A DNA stretch of 64,000 nucleotides from Proteles cristata cristata (Eukaryota > Chordata > Mammalia > Carnivora > Hyaenidae). The stretch spans positions 79,501 through 143,500 of the forward strand of contig JAESUZ010000415.1 of the NCBI GenBank assembly GCA_017311185.1, read 5' to 3'. Position 1 is the first letter of the stretch. Every line of letters begins with the position of its first letter. The notes under the pieces are model-generated. The model did no database searches. It had not been told where the DNA came from and was given only the letters and a program-made list of their open reading frames with translations. This document shows positions 20,401-31,928 of the stretch, in pieces. A program made the translations under genes and the position numbers.

Positions 20401-21790
20401 ATTTCAGTGCTGCTTTGGAAATTGAGAGCCGTGCGTGGGATATTGGCGGCTAACAACCATGGAAATAAAAAATGATTTTTGATCTCAAGGCCTAATATTA
20501 TTCATATTTTTTCATAGCCTCAAACAATGTTTTCAGATAATTCAGGTAAGAAGCAAGCCAGAAACAAAACAACATCATAAAGGCATTATTATATATAGAC
20601 ACTTTCAGCTACGCTACATGCCTCACAGTGTCTTTGAACCGTTTCACACTCCAGGGAATACTCTTGGAGCTGTTTTTACTTCAACAGAGGGTAATGAAAC
20701 AAAATTCTTTGGCTTTAGATATGTGCTCGGCACCGGCTCCACAGAGTTCTCTCCCTTCTTGTGTGTTTACCATCCATCAACGACTCCTTTTGGGAGGCCA
20801 TGGGAAGGGCTGTGGCGTTCCCAGGTGCGTTCCCCACCTGCCTAGCAGGGTCCTTAACCTTGGGGCCTGGAGATTTGGGCCAGCCCTCTGAGTGGGTGGG
20901 GGTTATGGAGCCGAGAACGCAAAAGCCTTTCATCAAGAAGAATTTGGCAATGGTGTGTTTCCTAGCCCTTGTTTCTCCCAAAATAACACTGGGCAGCTTC
21001 ATCAAATTAGATAAGCGCTGGGGACTGGGATGTGCTTAGAAAGGACAGAGGAAGCAGAGAGAGAGGGAGAAGGAAGGTTCTCCTGGGGAATCTCTCCCTC
21101 CTTATTGAAACTATCTGTTCTCTGGTTCAAAAGTGCCAATAATGTCTCAGTCAAGGAATGCATTTTCCGTTCCTCCCTGCCTCCTGTGTTTTATGGTTAG
21201 AATTCTTTACTCGGCGTGTTAAGTTCAAGTCTTATGTTCTTAAGCTAGACTTCCCAGCTGCCAGGGCCTGAGGGGTCACTACTGTCCTTCCTTCCCACCG
21301 CATTGACAGGCGCGGCTCTCATCTCGTACCTGCTGTATACTTCCTACAATTGTTTGGTTTGTCTGGCAGCCATGGTCTACATCCTGATCTTTAAGTAGAT
21401 TGCCAGAGGACGATGTTAATTTCGCCACCTCTCTTCTCTTTGTTTCTCAGCAGCGACTAACAATGCCTTACAGGGGGCTGATGTCTAGTTAGTATGGGTG
21501 GTTCCTGTGGTCATTTTTCCTCCATCTCAGAAAGAAGGTGAGGACTGAACCCACAGGTATGAGTCCATGTAGGCAGTCACAGATATGCAATTAATTCTAG
21601 AAGTTTCGAGGTGCTGTAGTGTTGCAGGTATTTCTAGGAGGGCAAACTTAACAAGACATGATATCTCCAGCTGGCTTGTTTTTCAAGGTCCAGCCAATGC
21701 CACCTCCATGAGAAGCCTTCTGTCTTGTTCTGAGCCAAAGCAACGGCCCCACTCTAAGCTCGTAATATCTGTGCCATTCAAAAGGCAGTT
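20401..21790. other. Unique non-genic stretch
   Basis: No repeat family recognised over 1.4 kb. Short overlapping frames at 20,618-21,039 on both strands lack domains. Its right end is the SINE target. Confidence 0.5.
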
Positions 21791-21810
21791 AGCACACACG
21801 ATTTTGTAAT

Positions 21811-21996
21811 CTTTTTTTTTAAGTTTATTTATTTTGAAAGAGAGAAAGAGAACACAAGCAGAGGGGGAACAGAGAGAGAGAATCCCAAGGAGGCTTTGCA
21901 GAGCCTGATGCAGGGCTTGAGCCCATGAACCGTGGCTTTAGGACCCGAGCTGAAATCAAGAGTTGACGCTTAACCGACTGAGCCACCTAGGTCCCC
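21811..21996 (-). mobile_element. Carnivore tRNA-Lys SINE, subtype C, with ~18-bp TSD
   Basis: Antisense copy: CTTTTTTTTTAAGTTTATTT, GAAATCAAGAGTTGACGC and GAGCCACCTAGGTCCCC. TSDs AGCACACACGATTTTGTA (21,791-21,808) and AGCACACACAATTTTGTA (21,997-22,014) differ at one CpG-type position. Confidence 0.94.
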
Positions 21997-22016
21997 AGCA
22001 CACACAATTTTGTATC

Positions 22017-23870
22017 CTAGATTTGCTCACCTATCTCACAGCTGTTCAAAATTCTCAGAGAGATGAGAATTATTTCTCATGTGGAATTCACACATTCGTT
22101 CCGACATTCTCTGTGTGTCTGGCTCGGCTCTATTATGTCACCTGCTATCAGTAAATGTGTGTCCAGTGAACTGACCTGATCTGCTTTCGTCTCTGGGAAG
22201 CCTGCTGGGGTTTCATGAAGAGGGAAACCTCTTATTTATCTAGAAAGCATCTACACACCCCTGTAAAGTGAAGAGAAACAAAAGCTCTCAGATTCCATTT
22301 CTGCCTCATCCGTTCCTTTTCAGGTTGGCTTCCCTTCCCTCCTTGCACCCGTGAATGGACATTCAGCATGTCACTGGCTTTTCCTCCTGGGCAACATAGT
22401 CCCCAACCTTGGACTTTATGTGCGTTGAGCTAGAACAATCACTCACTGGAATCTAATTTCAGTTCTACAGAGGTTAATTTATCCTTTTTCAGGCTATGTA
22501 CTCATTTAATCCAAAATTACCCAGCTACTAGCCTTCTTGATAGCAATTACATCCTACGAAAGCAAACTACTGAGCTTCATGTATTGGTAATGGCCTTTCT
22601 TTCTATAGTTTTCCTTAGGGATAAAGTTGAATGGGAAAATTAGTTGCATTAAGCTGGAAAAATAGTGAACAAAATACATATTTTATATTAAAAAAAAATC
22701 CTCCTGCTACCAATTATGGTCTTTATTAGAAACAGGTATTTTCACATTATGGGGCTTGTCTTTTTATTAAACAGAGCAAACCCAAATGAATAGTTACTTA
22801 AGAGGATCTTTTAAATAAATACTCAAGTCCATTTTAATATCTAATAATAGTGGCTGCCTCAAGTATTCAAATTTTAGCATAACCGGCAGGAAAACTGTTT
22901 GATGTTTTAATTATGTCCCTGAAAATGCTGAATGGGTTATAAAAAGCAATTTGAAGAAAATAAAAAAAAGAGATTTTTTTTTTATTATTAGTGTTTTGGG
23001 AGAGAAGACCTTTTCCATATCCCATTAAAAACCTTTCTGCATTGTAAAGAGACTGTCTGCTGATACACAGGCCAAATAAGCAAAGGATTTGCATCTGTTG
23101 TAAGTGTTCTCATTTGGGGGGAAAAATCTGGAAAATAAAAAAAGAAGACCTCAGAGGAACAGTATTCTAAGAAGGGGGAGCTATGGAAATTGATCATGCC
23201 TTGAAAGAAAGAAAGGAAGAAAATCTTTTAATTATGTTTAAAATCAGCCAGAACTTTGTGCTTGTTCCCAGGGAGGTTCCTGGGAGGACTGGAGCATTTC
23301 TGATGAAACCTGCTACCCGGGCCATGGCTGATGTCATCACTTCAAAACCCCACCTGGAGGTCTGGACTGCGGGGCAGGCAGTGGGGACATTCCCAGGCTA
23401 GATCCCTGGCCTCAGGTCACTCTTCTGGGCAGGACTGGGGAAAGCTGTCCCCGAGGGGAGGGAAGCAAAGAGAAGGGAAGACATTTCCAAGGAACGGAAC
23501 CAGATGTATGAGCTGCGGTGAAGGTGATTGAGGCTCAGCCATGGCTGGGCCCATGGAGGCAGTAGAGGGAAGGCTGGGTTTGGGATTAACTCTTTCTGCT
23601 CTGGGTACGTGGAGGTCTGGCCTGGTGTGCGCCTGGCTCCCAGATGACATTCAAGCCTTCCCCGCAATGGCCAGATACGAAGCACCATGAAGAGCTCAGG
23701 GAAATAATTCTCCATGAGGCAAAATGAGCCCTTTCGCTGTGTTAGCTGCTGCATGCGTGCGGGTCGGTGCAGGGCTCTCCCCAGAGAATTCAAATTCAAA
23801 TTCTTATTATTTCTAATCACTTTGCCCAAGCTGCATTCCAGCCTTGGAACCCAGGCATCAGTATTTTTTA
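22017..23870. other. Unique non-genic stretch
   Basis: No repeat recognised over 1.8 kb. The 143-codon antisense frame at 23,398-23,829 has no recognisable domain and overlaps frames on the other strand. The left half is AT-rich, the right half (from about 23,270) GC-richer. Confidence 0.5.
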
Positions 23871-23881
23871 AAACTCCTCCT

Positions 23882-24104
23882 GGGGTGCCTGGGTGGCTTA
23901 GTCCGTTAAGCGTCCGACTTTCCCTTAGGTCATGATCTCATGGTTCGTGGGTTCGAGCCCGGCGTTGGGCTCTATGCTGACTGCCAGCTCAGAGCCTGGA
24001 GCCTGTTTCAGTCTGTGACTCCCTCTCTCTCTGACCCTCCCCTGGTCACGCTGTCTCTCTCTCTCTCTCTCTCTCCTAGAAATAAATAAAACATTAAAAA
24101 AAAA
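23882..24104 (+). mobile_element. Felid tRNA-Lys SINE, subtype B
   Basis: Full copy with GCTGACTGCCAGCTCAGAGC, TTTCAGTCTGTGACTCCC, a long CT-run (24,046-24,074) and CTAGAAATAAATAAAACATT. The B-box GGTTCGAGCCC is intact and GGCGTTGGGC keeps a CpG. TSD is short (AAAACTCCT on both sides). Confidence 0.96.
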
Positions 24105-24804
24105 AACTCCTTCGATGATGGGCAGCCACTCTAGAAGAGCAGTGCCAGACCAGGTCCTACTCAGGAATCACGTGGGCAGCATCTATAATGCAGATTGTGC
24201 TCCAGCAGGTGTGGGGCGGCGCCTGAGACCCGCGCTTCACGCTGCTGGGTGGGCTGCACTTTGAGCCAGAAGACTGCGGTTTTCCGTTTGCAGATGCTCA
24301 TATTTCTGCCTTTGAGACTAAACAATATATATTTTAAGTGATCAGGATCTGAAGCGGGTCTCTTCAGAACAGGGCCCTGTTGCACAGTGGTCTGCACTTA
24401 GTGCAGGTGCAGCCTGGTCCCTTGAGACATTTTGTTCCATGTAGACAGAATGTGAATCAACTCAGTACAATGCTGGTTCATCACTGGGTGCCAAGGAATG
24501 CCGCCCTCCTTGTCCTCAGGGATCTTAGTTTCTCTTCATGGTGTCTTCTTTGATTGAAATGTTTATTGTTGAATGACCAGCTCAATGCGACTCTGTCTTG
24601 GGAGCCACCGTCTAGGAGGGCTAGACTTTTGTGTGACACAGAAGTGTCGTAGATGAGCTCAGCCTGCTGATGGCCTGCTGGGTTGTTCTCAGCTTTGTGC
24701 AAGGATCTGAAATGCCTGTCTTCTTGATACTCCCGAACATTTAGCTACGAAACCATGCGTACCCCAGAGATGACATGGTGACAAGGAACCCACAGTGTTA
24801 GTGT
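24105..24804. other. Unique non-genic stretch
   Basis: No repeat or exon recognised. Confidence 0.5.
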
Positions 24805-24990
24805 CCTGTCACATGTCTGACACTGTAGGAGATGTGTGCCATTGCCATCTCTTTTATGTTTTGCAGCAGCCCTGCAAGGTGGGTGCTATTAGGCCCATTT
24901 CACAGATGGGGAAGTATAGAAGCGCTATTCAGGCTTATTCAAAGTCACGTAGATAGTAAGTATCAATATCTAAACACCGTTATATCATTG
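24805..24990 (-). mobile_element. MIR-type SINE, antisense
   Basis: TGTCTGACACTGTAGGAGAT, GCAGCCCTGCAAGGTGGGTG, CTATTAGGCCCATTTCACAG, ATGGGGAAGTATAGAAG, CAAAGTCACGTAGATAGTAA match the reverse MIR over most of its length. Confidence 0.75.
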
Positions 24991-25284
24991 TAACATTCTT
25001 TATTCATTCAACTAAGCTGTCTTCCTGCAGAGAACAGCTGCAGATAGAAAGAGGGTAAATGCTCCAAGAGAACTAACCATTGTAACAATTATTGCCAACC
25101 CTCCTCTTTGCTGATGAGGTCATTGAAATGGATTTGCAAAAACGTTTTTTTGGGTGAACAAACAAATGAGTGACTTAAAGAAAACCAAGAATTGAAACTA
25201 AGACATCACCCTTCTTGGACCAGGTCAGGTTAGCCTCCTACATCATGAAACTCCCACGAACAAATGATTTATTTTATTGAAATA
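24991..25284. other. Non-genic spacer
   Basis: Nothing recognised between two MIR copies. Confidence 0.5.
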
Positions 25285-25505
25285 GTAATTATTATTATTA
25301 TACTAATTACCATCAATAATGTGCCCGGCACTGTACGCTTACTATACAGCACTTAGTTTAATCTTTACTATAATCTTTACAGATGAAACAAAGAGTGAGG
25401 ATCAGAGAGGTTCACTTGCCCAATGGCCCAGCTGGCAAGTGGCAGAGAAGAGATTCAAACCCAGGACTTGGATTCTGAAGCCAAAACTCTTCCTGCTATC
25501 CCACA
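25285..25505 (-). mobile_element. MIR-type SINE, antisense, nearly full length
   Basis: ATGTGCCCGGCACTGTACGC, TTAGTTTAATCTTTACTATA, TCTTTACAGATGAAACAAAG, GATCAGAGAGGTTCACTTGC, CAGCTGGCAAGTGGCAGAG and GATTCAAACCCAGGACTTGG run through the whole MIR in reverse. This is one of the best preserved MIRs here. Confidence 0.85.
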
Positions 25506-26784
25506 CTGCTCAACACGCAGCTTCCTTAGTGGCTCATACACAATGGTTTCCCCCCTTGAAAGCATTTGAAAGCATTGCAGATGCTGTTGGGGCCCCTGCA
25601 CACCTGCAGACAGTTCCCAGACACTCTCACGGCTCTGTGGTCTCTTGGCCTGAGGCACTTTCTGGCCTCCAGACTGAGGGGATCACAGGGCAAGGGGAAG
25701 TGCGAGAGAATGAATGCCGCAGAGAGAGCCTCAACCACTGAGGGATGGGGATGGGTCGATTGGTCCTCCAGCTTCCTCGCCTCTCTCACGGATAAATTCA
25801 GAAGCGCGCTACGCAGTCTGTCAGGGTCTGGGGTGAGACTGAGCCCTTGTCATGAATGCGAGTCCCCTGCTTAGCAGCACACACTTAATCGGTCCCATGT
25901 TCTTCTCCCTCGTAGGGCTTTCTTGGCGTATCCCTTAAATAAACTGCTTATGCTGAAATATTTTCCTCTGGATCTACTCTGGGGAAAACCCAAGCTAAGG
26001 AAGATACCACCTTTTCAGCGTCCAGAAAAGTCAAAAAGCCCACCATGGTGACATGACCTGAGAAACAAGAAATGATAACAGTTGAATGTCTTCGTTGATG
26101 GCAGAAAGGTCTTCCTTTTTTCTCTTTATGGCTCTAGATGGAAGACTGGCTGGTAAAGAGTTCACCTCGACGTGGTCTCCCAGCCCCTTTCAGAAGGGTG
26201 AGTGGATTTCCTGGAGTCACGTGGCTTCTGCCGCAGCGGGGACTTCCTAGAGAGTTTTGACAGATGGTGAGGAAATTCATCCACATGCCTTTGCTCCTGG
26301 TGGGAACCAGATGTCGTGAGTTTCAGTGCGAAGGTGGGCAGGTGCTTACTGCATGCTCTTGAGGCCTCCAAGTAGGGAGTGGGGATGCTTAAAGGGACCC
26401 AAACGTGAACCTGATAATGCCACCCTTTAGGGCTTGCAGAGCAAACCTTTATGCCAATTGGGGATGAAGGAGGAAACAAACAAAGCAGAAAAAATAACAA
26501 GGATTTGGTAAGGTCAGGATTGAAATACTAGCTCTACTATTATTCTTTTAGCCAATTCATGATTATTAAGTGTCTACTCTATGGAAGCTGGGGTGGCAGT
26601 CAGAGTATTTAGCCTTGATTATCCAAATGACGTGCCAGACATTACTCCTTTAAATACTGGTCTGAAAGGTCCAGGGGAAGGGATATGGCTAGAATACCAT
26701 GAGACACCAGGGAGATTTGGGACAGTAGTTAATTACCAATGGATATAAAAACATTTCATTATTTTAACAGCTTTTTGGTTATAC
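25506..26784. other. Unique non-genic stretch
   Basis: No repeat recognised with confidence. A weak MIR/L2-like phrase (GATTATTAAGTGTCTACTCT) occurs near 26,560. A 112-codon antisense frame (26,162-26,500) is unsupported. Confidence 0.5.
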
Positions 26785-27560
26785 AAAGGCACGGTCACTG
26801 AATATATGTCTAGTGTCGGGTACTGTGCTAGGTGTTGGGAGGAAAACTTGTAAAACTGAGCAGGTTTCTTCCTTATTGTGTGCAGAGATAGATTGTGTTC
26901 AATTCATCACACTGATGAGCATATGATTATAAACTAGGATCAATGTTCTAAAGGAAAGAAGCTTTGCTACGAAAGTATAAAACTTAGGAGGCTCACACAG
27001 TGTTGGGGATCAGAGAAGCTTCCCTGAGGAAGGACGTAAGCCAACACCTCCAGGAGAATTAAGCAAGGAGAGGAACAAGAACGTTTCAGAGAGGGGACAA
27101 TATTCTCAAAAAAGTCCTGGGATGGAAGGGAACATGGTGTATTGGAAGGATGGAAAGATGGAAAGAAGGTCATTGTGGCTTTGAACAAGGGGAGTAGGTG
27201 TGAGGAGTGGTTCAAGATGACTTCAGGGACATGTCCGGGGTGGTGGGGAGAGAAGTGGGGGAGCAGGCCAGGCAGGGCTTTGTGAACATCAAGACTGGGG
27301 TTTTATCTCTAGGGCCACGGAAGGGTTTTAATAGGGGGAGAACATGATCAGATTCAGTTTTGAAAGAATAACTTTAGCTGTGGTTTTGAGAATGATTGGG
27401 GCCAGGAGTTAAGGGTGGAGGCCTGGAAACAGGTAGGAGTTGGGCAAGAGGTGGTGACAACTTGCCATAGGCTTGTGGCAGAGGAAATGGAGGGGACACA
27501 GGAGGTGATAGATTGGGCACAGATTGGATCGGGAGGGCGTGGTGTTGGCACATCTTGAGG
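26785..27560 (-). mobile_element. L2 LINE 3' part, antisense, long
   Basis: GGGTACTGTGCTAGGTGTTG near 26,818, AGAAGCTTCCCTGAGGAAGG, CCAGGCAGGGCTTTGTGAAC, GGGGAGAACATGATCAGATT and TTGAAAGAATAACTTTAGCT follow the reverse strand of L2 into its ORF (consensus GACATGATCAGATCTG and GATCACTCTGGC). At about 770 bases it is the longest L2 in the window. The frame is destroyed. Confidence 0.75.
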
Positions 27561-27639
27561 GGGTTTACTTGGTTTCTGGTTCCTTTAACTGGAGGAATGA
27601 TGGGTGATGAGTGATGTCTTCACTGGGATTGAAACACCA
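27561..27639. other. Non-genic spacer
   Basis: Nothing recognised. Confidence 0.5.
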
Positions 27640-27775
27640 AAGGAGGATGAGTCCTATGACCTTGGGAAATCTCATCCGCTCTCAAGGCCTCAGATTCCTC
27701 ATATGGATAAAGATAGATGGACTTACACGGTCTCCAAAATGCCATATCCAATTCCCTACTGCTGACATTGACAGG
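27640..27775 (+). mobile_element. MIR-type SINE fragment
   Basis: TATGACCTTGGGAAATCTCA, AAGGCCTCAGATTCCTCATA, TGGATAAAGATAGATGG, ACTTACACGGTCTCCAAAAT follow the MIR core (TGTGACCTTGGGCAAGT, CAGTTTCCTCATCTG), with a 3' end of the type reading GATCTCTAAGGTCCC. Confidence 0.7.
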
Positions 27776-28014
27776 CAGGGACAGCCTACCCTGTGCTAAA
27801 GGCCATTGGCATCTTCAAAGGAACTCCCGAGCTGTGGTTTCTAGGCCGTGGTTACCTAAAATATGAGAATATAAAAAGTTTATGTCTCCTTGTCCTGTCT
27901 CATTCCCAGAGCTAGACGTATTAGAGATAAAATTCTTGAGTGGTATTCTTTGATTTTTCTACTCCGGCGAACGTCACCTCCTGTGGGGGAGAGGAGTAGA
28001 CTTCTACAGCTTGA
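27776..28014. other. Non-genic spacer
   Basis: Nothing recognised. Confidence 0.5.
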
Positions 28015-28130
28015 CATGAGCTGATGATGTAACCTTTTGACACTGCTTACCTTCTCTGGTTCTCGGAGTTCTTGTTTTGTGAAAAGAGGGAGTTGGATCT
28101 GATGGACCCTGAGATTCTGTCCTGTGTCCA
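28015..28130 (+). mobile_element. MIR-type SINE fragment
   Basis: GATGTAACCTTTTGACACTG, CTTACCTTCTCTGGTTCTC, TTTTGTGAAAAGAGGGAGTT and GGATCTGATGGACCCTGAGA follow the MIR core and the same type of 3' end as the copy at 27,640. Confidence 0.65.
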
Positions 28131-29254
28131 TGTCCTCTGTTTCTTTTACTTTGTTAGCCCGTGAGATTGCTCATTTGAGCATTCTGGTGCACATATTAAC
28201 TTCTAGGAAGGGTTGGGCTATTTTGCTGGGCAGGCTGGGAAATCTCCCAGGAGACTTTACTGTCAGGTATGCATGAGAGGGCGGACTGCCCTGGGCCTGG
28301 CTCAGAGATGTTTTTGTGGGAGGCCGGGCAGGGAGCTACGTGCCCCAGATTTGTGAGGGAACACCTGCTAATTCTTTGAGGATTTAGCAAAAAGAGCTCA
28401 GTTCAGGCTGCATATGCGGGGACGGTAGAGTCAGGTCTGGACTCCCTGAAACATAGGCATCCTTTGTCCTCACTGGAAGGGGTACCAAAGCCTTGATTCC
28501 CTACCAGTGTCTCAGAAGAAGGCTCTGGGATATGCTGTTGCAGTGCCTTGGTGGGGCATTCCCCTTCTCCCCTTTTATGTTATTTAGTGTACAAATCCAT
28601 TAGCATTGCTTTTTCTTGAGCATCCAAGATGCTACAGCCTATCACTCAAGTCATTCACATGGCATTTCAGCCTTTCTTTGGAAGACAATTGTGTCTTTAG
28701 TCAAAGACCTCTTGACAAGAGAAAATGGGAACCCGAGATGGAATAATGCAGCCAAGTGCTTGCCGTACACCTGCAGGCTGCGACTCTGTGTGCCATTATG
28801 TCCCAAACTGTTGTGCTGAAAGATTTCTCTTGTTTACGTCTCTTTATACCCCAGCATTTAACCTTGGGGCTCCGCAGACGGAGTCCCCTCCCCTCATCTT
28901 ACTGAAGCAATTCTTCCCTTTGTAGCCTACAATTTATGTCATTATGTTGGGGGCGGTCATCACATTTGTGTTTACTTAGCTGCGCTGCTGGAAGGGGCTT
29001 CTGCTCTATTCTCTCCACTCTGGTGACTCACTTTAGGTCATTACCGACTCTAAGCTTTTTGGTTCCTTTAGAAACTGCATCCCCAAAATGAAAGGGAGAA
29101 GGCAAGTGCCTAAAAACCTAATGAACAAGAAGGTATTGAAAATAGCAAGGGGTCATGATCTTTTCCCAGAGGGCCCATGTGAGTGAAAGTAACACAGACC
29201 TGTTAGGAAAAGTCACAGTTGCCAACATTGTGATGATGCATTGGCGGTTTTTAG
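28131..29254. other. Unique non-genic stretch
   Basis: No repeat recognised over 1.1 kb. Short frames at 28,616-28,925 overlap in two phases and show no domain. Confidence 0.5.
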
Positions 29255-30235
29255 CCTGTGAGGGTAGATTTAAAACAAAATTTTCTATTACGGAAAATTT
29301 CAAACATATACAAAAAAGACAGAACGCAGTGGGTGGGAACGTAATATGATGCAGCTGCTTTGGAAAATGGTTTGACAATTTCTTAAGTTGCTAAACAGAA
29401 AGTTACCCTCTGACCCAGCAATTCCACTCCTAGGTATATACCCGAGAGAAAAGAAAATATATTCCGTACAAAAGCTTGTATAGAAGTGTTCATAGCAGCA
29501 TTATACTTGAGTCCCAAAGTAGAACCAGCCTAAAAATGCCCATCAACTGGTCTAGCCACATGATGGAATATTATTTAACCATAAAAGGAAATCAAGGTCA
29601 TGATACATGGTGCACCATTGAAAGGCCGGTCACAGAGGACCTCATGTGGGATTCCTTATACAGGAAATGTCCAGAAATGACAATCTGTAGAGACAGAAAG
29701 CAGATTAGTGGTTGTCCAGAGCTAAGGGTGAGGTGGACTTGGGGGAATTATGGTTCAGGGGTGCAAGGGTTCTTTTTGGGGTGATGAATATAAGATTGTG
29801 CTGATGCATCATAACTAGAAGTCTTTGGATTGTACACATTAAATGGGTGAGTGGTATGGTATGGAAATTATACTTCAATAAAACTTAAACAACAAAAAAA
29901 AGAAAAACGAGAAAAGGTGCCATTGTTGAACTTCAATTCCAGCTTAGAACCAATCCTATGTATATCCTGTGCTTTCACCCTTCTCTCACACCATAATGCC
30001 ATTTTGCTGGCATTTCAGCCTGTCCCTGTAAAAAATACAGACACCTTAAAAAATATATGATGCCAAAGCCATCATCACATCTAAAAATTTAACAATAGTT
30101 TCTTAATATCACCAAATACCCACTGTTCAGATTTCTACTTGTCTTTTTTTCCCCCCAGTGGTGGAATCGTGATTCTAATTGTCTATACATTGAAAATGGT
30201 TGAAATGTTTGTAGGTGTCTTTTAATCCTTAAGTT
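29255..30235 (+). mobile_element. Old unnamed interspersed repeat, split by an L1
   Basis: The left arm (about 29,270-29,320: TCTATTACGGAAAATTTCAA, ACATATACAAAAAAGACAGA) and the right arm (about 29,930-30,235: AATGCCATTTTGC, CATCATCACATCTAAAAATT, TAACAATAGTTTCTTAATAT, CACCAAATACCCACTGTTCA) belong to one common mammalian repeat that I know by text, not by name. The L1 at 29,321-29,911 sits between them. Confidence 0.5.
29321..29911 (+). mobile_element. L1 LINE 3' end, 5'-truncated
   Basis: TTTGGAAAATGGTTTGACAA, GACCCAGCAATTCCACTCCT, AGGTATATACCCGAGAG, TTCATAGCAGCATTATACTT, CCCATCAACTGGTC, GATGGAATATTATTTAACCA, AATTATACTTCAATAAAACT and an A-rich tail (29,893-29,911) follow an L1 3' end in order. 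Only the region after RT is present. Confidence 0.85.
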
Positions 30236-30303
30236 CTCCCTCCATTTCTCTTCCCCCTGCCCCCCCGCCCTTGAAATCCATCTAGTGAAGAACCAAGTCA
30301 TTT

Positions 30304-30524
30304 GGGGGCACCTGGGTGGCTCAGTCTGTTGAGCATCTGACTTCGGCTCAGGTCATGATCTGACAGTTCATGGGTTCTAGCTCTGGGTCTGGCTCTTTGC
30401 TGACAGCTCAGAGCCTGGAGGCTGCTTCAGATGCAGTGTCTCCCTCTCTCTCTGCCCCTACCCCGCTCACACTCTGTCTCTCTCAAAAATAAATAAACTT
30501 ACAGAACATTTTTTTAAATAAAAA
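30304..30524 (+). mobile_element. Felid tRNA-Lys SINE, subtype A, 16-bp TSD
   Basis: Head GGGGGCACCTGGGTGGCTCA; the B-box is mutated to GGTTCTAGCTC, so pol III promotion is probably lost. TSDs AAGAACCAAGTCATTT (30,288-30,303) and AAGAACCAAGGCATTT (30,525-30,540) differ at one base. Confidence 0.95.
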
Positions 30525-30540
30525 AAGAACCAAGGCATTT

Positions 30541-30783
30541 GTCCTATGGAGTTTCCACAGTCTTGACTTTGCTGTTCACATCCCCGTGGTGAAATGTCAC
30601 ATGTTCCTCTGTCCTCTCTGCTGCTTGCAAGTTGGTAGCTTCACCCAGAGCTGTGGTCAGATTCATAGGCGTATTGTGTCTTTCCGTCAAGAGGTACTAG
30701 CTGTCCAATCATCTCTCTCTTTTTTAGCAGCTCTTGCCACCAAAGCTTGGATCCATCAATTCATCAGGGATGGTAGGAATTAA
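30541..30783. other. Non-genic spacer
   Basis: Nothing recognised. Confidence 0.5.
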
Positions 30784-30784
30784 A

Positions 30785-30785
<1 letters not shown>

Positions 30786-30819
<34 letters not shown>
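30786..30819. repeat. (AC)n microsatellite
   Basis: About 17 uninterrupted AC units with sharp edges. Confidence 0.97.
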
Positions 30820-30821
<2 letters not shown>

Positions 30822-31039
30822 TCCTTCCCCATATATGAAATGAATTCACACTTCCTTATCCCACTTGCCTGCACTCATTAGAAACTTGTCCTTTTCTGAG
30901 ACATGGATTCCTGCTCTTTGGAAAAGGAACCCAGCAAGCTGGGAGGCACTCTGAAGCTTCCCTTTCCCCAGAATAAAGGGATTCAAATTGCACTGTGCAG
31001 GAATCAGAATGTCAGAGACCTCCTGCCCCCTTCTCCCCT

Positions 31040-31590
31040 AATGCCCGTGCCTCTGGTCTCTTTTCTCTTCTTCTGGCACACAGCACCTCTACACACCTCT
31101 GTGCTTTTACCCATGCTGTTCTCTCACCCTGGGATGTCACTATTTTCTAGCAAACTGATTTGTTTGCTCACTTATTCACCCATCATTCATCGATCACCTA
31201 TTATGTACCTGGCACCATGCCAGAAACTGAAGAGAGAAAAATAAAGAAGAGTCTGTCCATTCCCTTAAGAGGCTCGCAGTATGTTGAGTAGAGGGGATAG
31301 ACAAGGAAATGGATACTCATGAAATTCTTCCTATCATTGAAGATCTAGCTCAATTATCACTTACCATGTGAGGTCTTCTCCTTCCCTCCCACTCCTCAGA
31401 CAGAACTGATCATTCTCTTTGAGTGACCCCTCTGCTCAGGCTGCTGGCCTAGTATTTTCCACATCAAGGTAGAGTCAGGATCATGGGTGTCTGCGTTGAC
31501 TGCATGCTCATGAACTCCCCTGAGGAAGCTCTGTATCCTATTTATCTTTGCATTTTGTTTCTCTTATCCTGTGTTTTGGAGCAAGTTACC
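31040..31590 (+). mobile_element. L2 LINE 3' part, interrupted by an antisense fragment
   Basis: CTGTGCTTTTACCCATGCTG, TTCTCTCACCCTGGGATGTC at about 31,100-31,140, then ATCTAGCTCAATTATCACTT, GAGGTCTTCTCCTTCCCTCC from about 31,343, and CCCCTGAGGAAGCTCTGTAT follow L2 in order. Between them lies 31,160-31,300 in the opposite sense. Confidence 0.7.
31160..31300 (-). mobile_element. L2-like fragment, antisense, inside the sense L2
   Basis: CATTCATCGATCACCTATTA, TGTACCTGGCACCATGCCAG and TCCATTCCCTTAAGAGGCTC read like the reverse strand of the L2 3' end (consensus TGAGCACCTACTATGTGCC, then CCCTCATGGAGCTCAC). Confidence 0.6.
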
Positions 31591-31795
31591 TAATTTCTTT
31601 TTGATTGTCTTACATGTAATATGGAGCTAATTTAGGACCTACTTCCAAGGGCTGCTTTGGGGACTGAAGGGATATTTCATGCAAAGCTTTCAGGTACCTT
31701 TGTTATTATCTCTAGGCTTAGCAAATTGCTTGGCGTTTCCCAAGTATTTGCTGAATCACTAACCGATTAACAAATGAATGGGATATAACCTTTAC
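31560..31795 (+). mobile_element. MIR core followed by L2/MIR-type tail
   Basis: TTTGGAGCAAGTTACCTAAT, TACATGTAATATGGAGCTAA, TTTAGGACCTACTTCCAAGG and GGGACTGAAGGGATATTTCA read as a MIR core. GCAAATTGCTTGGCGTTTCC then CAAGTATTTGCTGAAT at 31,720-31,760 is an L2- or MIR-like end. Confidence 0.55.
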
Positions 31796-31849
31796 TTTTA
31801 ATTAATTTACGAATTCAGTAAACAAGATGAGTGTGAAAAGATAGTTAAC

Positions 31850-31928
31850 AGGGCAATGTGGCATAGAGAAAGGACTTTGGATTAAGAGATAGAGGACTCA
31901 AGATGCTAGCTTCAATGTGTGTCCTCTA
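31850..31928 (+). mobile_element. MIR 5' fragment
   Basis: CAATGTGGCATAGAGAAAGG, ACTTTGGATTAAGAGATAGA reads like the tRNA-like start of MIR (consensus GTATAGTGGTTAAGAGC, then GGACTCTGGAGTCAGAC). It is cut short by the hAT element. Confidence 0.5.
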
